Of a stretch of DNA of 10,792 nucleotides, positions 7,228 to 10,792 are shown one piece after another. Position 1 is the first letter of the stretch. Every line of letters begins with the position of its first letter. Both the position numbers and the translations under genes were made by a program. The notes beneath the pieces were generated by a model. The model saw nothing but the letters and a program-made list of their open reading frames with translations. It had not been told where the DNA came from and made no database searches. The DNA comes from CAWDLX01 sp046728155 (GTDB lineage Bacteria > Actinomycetota > Actinomycetes > Mycobacteriales > Micromonosporaceae): positions 1-10,792 of the forward strand of contig JBKPDY010000158.1 in assembly GCA_046728155.1 (NCBI GenBank). The letters run 5' to 3'.

Positions 7228-7278
7228 CCAACCTCCAGAATCGGGTGGGTATCTCGACCCAATCCTCCCAGATTCGGG
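7228..7278 (-). repeat. Imperfect direct repeat upstream of ettA
   Basis: Two near-copies lie in the 80-base gap before ettA. On the + strand they read CCAACCTCCAGAATCGGG (7228-7245) and CCAATCCTCCCAGATTCGGG (7259-7278). They differ by two single-base indels and one substitution. Each copy contains a GGAGG-like core on the minus strand, and the copy nearer the gene is the ettA ribosome site. This could be a duplicated leader element or an operator. No promoter consensus was convincing in this gap. Confidence 0.45.
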
Positions 7279-7300
7279 CAGCCGTCGGCCAACGGGTCGG

Positions 7301-7957
7301 TTATGGGGAGGCGACGATCACCGGATAGTCCTGCATGTTGCGGTCGCCGGGCTCGTCCACGGTTGTCAACACGGTTCGGCTGACCCGGTACTCGGTCGAC
7401 TTCCCGCTGCTGGTCGGATTGGTCGCGGTATAGCCATCCGTGGTCGCCACTACCGTGCCCTTGATGCCCTCGGCGATCAGCAGGCTGCTGTCGCTGGTCG
7501 CCGTGGTCAGCGCCGCGCGCATGACGTGGCCCTGGTAGACCAGCAACCCGCCCGCGTTCTGGCAGATCCAGACCTCGGAGTCATACTCCCGGTCGCGGTG
7601 CACGCGGATGTAGAGCTTCACGGTCAGCCGGCTGTCGATGCCGGCCGCGGACACCGCGCTGACTGTGGCGGCCGGGCACGTGTTCGGGTCACCTGGCGGC
7701 ACCTGAGGCTGCGTCGTCGTCGGTCCGGTCTGCCCGCCTCCGCTGGTCTGCGGGCTGTTTCCCGGGGTTGTCGTGTGCGTCTGGCCAGCCGGTCCGGTTG
7801 TCCGGTTGGTGGTCGCACCGCCTTGCGGCGTGCCGCTGCTGGTAAAGATGGCCTTTGTACCGAAGTAACCCGCGCTGCCACCGGCGGCCGCGAGTACGGC
7901 TAGGAGCGCGATCAGAGCGGGGCCTACGCGGTGCCCGGTCGACGGCTGGTCATACAC
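7301..7957 (-). CDS. Membrane-anchored Thr/Pro-rich extracytoplasmic protein, function unknown
   Basis: A 218-residue protein with a short cytoplasmic N-terminus (1-12), one membrane segment or uncleaved signal anchor (about 13-33, VGPALIALLAVLAAAGGSAG) and a long Thr/Gly/Pro/Gln linker (about 40-91). The C-terminal globular domain (92-218) has two cysteines, C94 and C132, that could pair outside the cell. The domain contains VKLYIRVHRDREYDSEVWIC and a valine/threonine-rich beta-like end. No family is recognised. The start GTG 7957-7955 has no strong ribosome site; a hairpin abuts it. The gene points toward ettA, 80 bases away, but lies head-to-head with the FN3 receptor kinase. The shared divergent region, together with similar topology (one membrane helix, disordered linker, small extracellular domain), hints at a role in the same envelope process. 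That link is inference. Confidence 0.75.
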   Translation of the reverse strand: MYDQPSTGHRVGPALIALLAVLAAAGGSAGYFGTKAIFTSSGTPQGGATTNRTTGPAGQTHTTTPGNSPQTSGGGQTGPTTTQPQVPPGDPNTCPAATVSAVSAAGIDSRLTVKLYIRVHRDREYDSEVWICQNAGGLLVYQGHVMRAALTTATSDSSLLIAEGIKGTVVATTDGYTATNPTSSGKSTEYRVSRTVLTTVDEPGDRNMQDYPVIVASP

Positions 7958-7976
7958 GCCTGACAGCGTGACAGGC
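7958..7976. repeat. Hairpin/direct repeat abutting the GTG start of the 218-residue protein
   Basis: The arms GCCTG (7958-7962) and CAGGC (7972-7976) flank a tandem TGACAG motif (7961-7966 and 7969-7974, period 8). The element touches the start codon of the minus-strand gene. If transcribed it would hide the ribosome-binding region. It may be a regulatory site, or the message may be leaderless. Confidence 0.3.
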
Positions 7977-7997
7977 CATCGCCAGCCCAGCTACCCG

Positions 7998-8018
7998 CCG
8001 ACAAGATGATCTTTTCGG
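7998..8018. promoter_or_regulatory. 21-bp dyad in the divergent kinase control region
   Basis: This dyad is centred on G8008. The inner arms AAGAT (8003-8007) and ATCTT (8009-8013) are perfect. The outer arms CCGA (7998-8001) and TCGG (8015-8018) also match, with a single mismatch between them (8002/8014), giving 9 of 10 pairs. It lies between divergent genes, about 48 bases before the kinase start, which is a typical place for an operator. No known regulator consensus is recognised. Confidence 0.5.
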
Positions 8019-8020
8019 TA

Positions 8021-8039
8021 ACACCGGGTGTACTACTCT
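8021..8039 (+). promoter_or_regulatory. Palindrome plus possible -10 box for the kinase gene
   Basis: ACACC (8021-8025), G, GGTGT (8027-8031) form a perfect 11-base palindrome. TACTCT (8034-8039) just after it fits the actinobacterial TAnnnT -10 pattern and would put the transcript start near 8046, about 20 bases before ATG 8066. The matching -35 (near 8011-8017, TTTTCG) is poor. A regulator bound to either palindrome would interfere with or replace -35 contacts. Confidence 0.35.
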
Positions 8040-8065
8040 GTCCGGCGAAAGATGGAGGATCCACG

Positions 8066-9571
8066 ATGCCAGCGCCACTCCTGCCTGAGCTGCCGGGATA
8101 CGACAACCCGCAGCTCATCGCGCACGGGGCCAGCGCACTTGTGTTCCGGGCGACCCAGTCGAGACTCGGCCGCCCGGTCGCCATCAAGGTGATCACCGCC
8201 GATACCGGCTCGGCACCCGTCAACGCCGCGCGGGAACTGGCCACCACCGTCGCCCTGTCCAGCCAGCCGCACATCGTGTCCATTATCGACACTGGGATCA
8301 CCCCCGACGATCACCCGTACATCGTGATGGAGTACTGCGAAGGCGGCTCGTACGCTCAGATCCTCCGCGAGAACGGCCCGTTGCCGGTGGCGGAGGTGCT
8401 CGAGGTCGGCACCAAGATCGGCGAGGCGCTCCACGCGGCGCACGAGGCCGGCATCGTCCATCGCGATGTCAAGCCCTCGAACATCCTGCGGTCCCGCTTC
8501 GGTCCGGCCCTGACCGACTTCGGAATTGCGCGGGCCCCAGACGAGCTGGGCAGCACGTTGACCCGCGAGATGATGACGCCGCACCACGCGTCGCCGGAAG
8601 CGCTGCTCCACCAGGCCCAATCCGGTCTGTCCGATGTATACAGTCTTGCTTCGACACTGTGGACGCTGTTGACCGGGAATCCACCCTTCGTCGACCCCGA
8701 CCGGCCGGCGGTCGACCTGTACGAGTTGCGTGACCGGGTACTCAATGATCCGGTCCCGCCGATGCCGAGACATGATGTACCGGTGTGGCTCGTCTCCGAG
8801 CTCGGCCGGGCCATGGGGAAGCTCCCGACACAACGGCACCCCAGTGCGGTGGCGTTCGCCGAGGCGCTGCGACGAGGTGCGCTCGGCCTCGCTCCGGAGA
8901 CGCCGGCCAGGTCGGTCAGCTCCCGCCCGGTGATCCCGGTCGGACCAGTGCAACGCAAGGCGGCGGACGTTCAGCCGCCGCGAGCCCCGGTGGTGACCCA
9001 AGAGCCGCCGACGAGGCCACCGGACGACCCGCTCGATGCCGTTGACGGCGGCTGGCTCCCGCGGCAGCGCCCCACGCCGGCGGTCGCAGACATCGGTCCG
9101 CGGCCCGCGCTGACCCAATCGACCCGCCGGTTCGCCGAGATGGAGCTGCTCCTTCCCGCCAGGCCGCGGCGGGGGATCGTAGCCCTGCTCGCGGCCGTCA
9201 CGTTTCTGGCGATCGCGGCGGGCGCGGTCGCCACGCTGCTGGCGACGAAGACCCGGCATGATTCGACCACGGCCAGCCGGACGACCGCCGGGGCTTCCAC
9301 CGGTGGGCCACCGACGGACGTGAACCTCACTGACCGGGGTACGTCGATCACGGTGACCTGGGTCGACCCCAGCGCGGGCGAGGCTTCCTTTCTCGTTGTC
9401 GGAAGCGGTCCCGCCGGGGAGTCACTTCCTGCCCAACAGATCCCGCGGGGTCGGACCACGGCCATGTTCACCAACCTCAGCTCCGCGTCGCGGTACTGCT
9501 TCCGGGTCGGAGCTATCTACGCGTACAACCGGGTGCAACCGGGCGCCGAGATCTGCACGCGGCGTCGCTGA
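8066..9571 (+). CDS. Transmembrane Ser/Thr protein kinase with extracellular FN3 domain
   Basis: A 501-residue receptor-type Hanks kinase. The N-terminal kinase domain (about 12-270) phosphorylates Ser/Thr of cytoplasmic partners. The invariant Lys is K41 (VAIKV), a likely helix-C Glu is E57, the catalytic loop is HRDVKPSN (132-139), the metal site is DFG (151-153) and the SPE variant of APE is at 176-178. All catalytic residues are present. The glycine-rich loop is degenerate (IAHGASALVF; only the middle glycine is kept). A Pro/Arg-rich linker (about 280-368) precedes one membrane helix (about 371-393). The extracellular part is a Ser/Thr stalk and a fibronectin type III-like domain (about 415-498), with C478 and C497 placed to form a disulfide. 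There is no PASTA repeat. ATG 8066 has GGAGG 7 bases upstream, a strong start. It is convergent with the transglutaminase-like gene and divergent from the 218-residue anchored protein. Confidence 0.95.
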   Translation: MPAPLLPELPGYDNPQLIAHGASALVFRATQSRLGRPVAIKVITADTGSAPVNAARELATTVALSSQPHIVSIIDTGITPDDHPYIVMEYCEGGSYAQILRENGPLPVAEVLEVGTKIGEALHAAHEAGIVHRDVKPSNILRSRFGPALTDFGIARAPDELGSTLTREMMTPHHASPEALLHQAQSGLSDVYSLASTLWTLLTGNPPFVDPDRPAVDLYELRDRVLNDPVPPMPRHDVPVWLVSELGRAMGKLPTQRHPSAVAFAEALRRGALGLAPETPARSVSSRPVIPVGPVQRKAADVQPPRAPVVTQEPPTRPPDDPLDAVDGGWLPRQRPTPAVADIGPRPALTQSTRRFAEMELLLPARPRRGIVALLAAVTFLAIAAGAVATLLATKTRHDSTTASRTTAGASTGGPPTDVNLTDRGTSITVTWVDPSAGEASFLVVGSGPAGESLPAQQIPRGRTTAMFTNLSSASRYCFRVGAIYAYNRVQPGAEICTRRR

Positions 9572-9581
9572 CGACCCGGCC

Positions 9582-9628
9582 ACCGGCCGGCGAGCCTGAG
9601 CGGCCGGGCCTGGCACCGGCCGGCCGGT
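9582..9628. terminator. GC-rich stem-loop between kinase and transglutaminase-like genes
   Basis: A perfect 10-bp stem pairs ACCGGCCGGC (9582-9591) with GCCGGCCGGT (9619-9628) around a 27-base loop. It fills the 56-base gap between two convergent stop codons; its right arm ends on the last base of the opposing stop. It could end both transcripts. No U-tract is present. Confidence 0.5.
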
Positions 9629-10792
9629 CACCGCCGGCGGCGTAACGGTCTCGGGTCGATGCTCCACAGTAGACGAAGCCACCAGGCTTGCCGGGCCCGG
9701 ACCGCGCGAGCGTAGGCCAGTGCGGCGACGCGGGCGGAATGAGCAGCGAGATCGTCCATCCCCCGCCCGGGCGGAGCGAAACCGACGGTGTTCACCTTCG
9801 TGGCGAGGTCATCCAACAGCGGCGGCGCCGGCCGCGGTCGTCGCGTGTGCCGGCGGCCCGGTCCCAGACCAGCGACCGTCGTGGCGTAGGCGGCCACCCC
9901 GGTCGCGGCGAGGTGGGGCGGCGGTCGTTCCCGGGCGAGCAGAAGCGTGTCGAGTACGTCGTTCCACGCCCCCACCACCCGCTGCGATGCGCTGCCACGG
10001 TCGAGCCGACGGCGACGCACCCACGCGCGGAGTATCGCGATCGTCAACGCGCCCACAGTGGACAGAAGAAGTACCCCACCGCCGATGCCGACTGCGACCG
10101 TGCCCGGACCGTGCCCGCGCTCGGCGACCACGAGCGCAGAGGAACGTGCTGGAGCGCCGGCCGACGCGGTGGGCGTTTCCGGGGGTACCGTCTCGGGCTC
10201 GTCCGTGGACGGCGATGGCTGGGGCAGGAACTGGTCCTCGAGCGGCTCGGGCTGCGAGTTGGGCCGAGGCAGCGGGTCGAACGGTACCCAGCCCACGTCG
10301 TTGAAGAGCACCTCGGGCCACGCCAGCGCGTCGCCAGCCGTGACCGGACCGCCGCCGGCCGGTGTGGCGAACCCGACCACTACCCGGGTCGGCAGGCCCA
10401 TCAGCCGGCCCAGCGCGGCGAAGGCCGCCGCGAACTGCTCGGAGGTCCCTCGCCGGCCGCCGGCCCGCTCCTCGGCGAAGAGGAAGAAGCGGAGGTTCGG
10501 GTACGCGTGGCCGCTCGGTGCGTCGACCGCAAACCTGTAGTGCTGAGAAAGGTACGACTGCAGCGCCATGGCCCGCTCGTAGGGAGCACTCTGTCCCACA
10601 GTGACCACCTCCGCGAGGTGACTGAGATCGGGCGGAACCTCGTCACCGACGGCGAGCAGGTGCGCCACCGACGGGCCGGACGGAACATCGGCGGCGGGCA
10701 GCAGGTCCACATCGACGGCCGGGCTCGCGGATGAGACGGTGTACCCGTCTCCGGCGGATAGCGGCGAATCGCGAAGCAAGGTGCCGCTGGCC
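9628..10792 (-). CDS. TgpA-like transglutaminase-domain membrane protein, C-terminal part, active site degenerate
   Basis: The last 387 residues of a protein whose start lies beyond the right edge; the frame is open through 10792. It has a transglutaminase-like core followed by a Pro/Ser/Thr-rich stretch, one membrane helix (GIGGGVLLLSTVGALTIAIL) and a DUF4129-like Arg-rich cytoplasmic tail. That is the C-terminal layout of TgpA/DUF3488 proteins, whose N-terminal half is polytopic. The core shows TSEQFAAAFAALGRLMGLP, then RVVVGF and LAWPEVLFNDVGWVPFDP. In active members the Ser (codon 10441-10443) is the catalytic Cys and the Leu of LAWPE (10324-10326) is the catalytic His; only the Asp in FDP remains. 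Cross-linking or protease activity is therefore unlikely. The usual partners, DUF58 and MoxR ATPase genes, would lie to the right. A TTA codon sits five codons from the end (9643-9645). Confidence 0.88.
   Translation of the reverse strand, partial: ASGTLLRDSPLSAGDGYTVSSASPAVDVDLLPAADVPSGPSVAHLLAVGDEVPPDLSHLAEVVTVGQSAPYERAMALQSYLSQHYRFAVDAPSGHAYPNLRFFLFAEERAGGRRGTSEQFAAAFAALGRLMGLPTRVVVGFATPAGGGPVTAGDALAWPEVLFNDVGWVPFDPLPRPNSQPEPLEDQFLPQPSPSTDEPETVPPETPTASAGAPARSSALVVAERGHGPGTVAVGIGGGVLLLSTVGALTIAILRAWVRRRRLDRGSASQRVVGAWNDVLDTLLLARERPPPHLAATGVAAYATTVAGLGPGRRHTRRPRPAPPLLDDLATKVNTVGFAPPGRGMDDLAAHSARVAALAYARAVRARQAWWLRLLWSIDPRPLRRRR

Noticed and set aside
8033..9259. Minus-strand open frame of 408 codons opposite the kinase
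   Set aside because: The kinase frame carries every catalytic motif; the antisense product is Arg/Asp-rich with no family resemblance.
9688..10734. Plus-strand open frame of 348 codons opposite the transglutaminase-like gene
   Set aside because: Low-complexity Arg/Gly-rich product, while the minus strand encodes a recognisable domain throughout.
9628..10792. Frameshifted or decayed transglutaminase pseudogene
   Set aside because: The frame is intact from the edge to the stop and fold residues are conserved. Only the active-site Cys and His are replaced, so a maintained pseudoenzyme is more likely than decay.
1..10792. CRISPR array, insertion sequence, tRNA with attachment site, or prophage
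   Set aside because: No regularly spaced repeats, transposase, integrase, tRNA-like fold or phage gene was seen in any part of the window.

Overview
This is a high-GC window of ordinary-looking, densely packed chromosome from an actinobacterium (Actinomycetota). G/C-rich third codon positions, GTG/TTG starts, GTGA stop/start overlaps and the gene families all fit. The combination of a group II truncated globin, a thioesterase plus unknown-protein pair, EttA, and a receptor-type Ser/Thr kinase beside a TgpA-like transglutaminase suggests Micromonosporales or a relative. That family-level guess is inference.

Left part (1-3568): the 5' part of an HNH endonuclease gene runs leftward off the edge. 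Divergent from it is an MscS-type mechanosensitive channel. An MFS transporter follows, and its stop codon overlaps the start of a group II truncated haemoglobin (glbO type). Middle (3649-7220, all minus strand): ettA (ABC-F translation factor), a hotdog thioesterase, a conserved protein of unknown function whose start overlaps the thioesterase stop, and, after a 159-base gap, a YbjN-domain protein. From memory, HNH / glbO / unknown protein / thioesterase / ettA resembles the Mycobacterium tuberculosis Rv2469c-Rv2477c neighbourhood. This block is therefore probably an old actinobacterial chromosomal arrangement rather than a recent island.

Right part (7301-10792): a membrane-anchored Thr/Pro-rich extracytoplasmic protein of unknown function is divergent from a transmembrane Ser/Thr kinase with an extracellular fibronectin type III domain. 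The divergent intergenic region carries two close palindromes. Convergent to the kinase is the C-terminal part of a TgpA-like membrane transglutaminase. Its core lacks the expected catalytic Cys (Ser instead) and His (Leu instead), so it looks like a pseudoenzyme.

Convergent gene ends at about 3569-3648 and 9572-9628 carry GC-rich stem-loops that could be bidirectional terminators without U-tracts. I found no tRNA, rRNA, CRISPR array, insertion sequence, prophage gene or recognisable defence system. The most interesting points are the degenerate transglutaminase, the palindromic divergent control region of the kinase, the repeated element before ettA, and the unknown protein tied to the thioesterase and EttA. 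I do not see strong evidence for a wholly new system.
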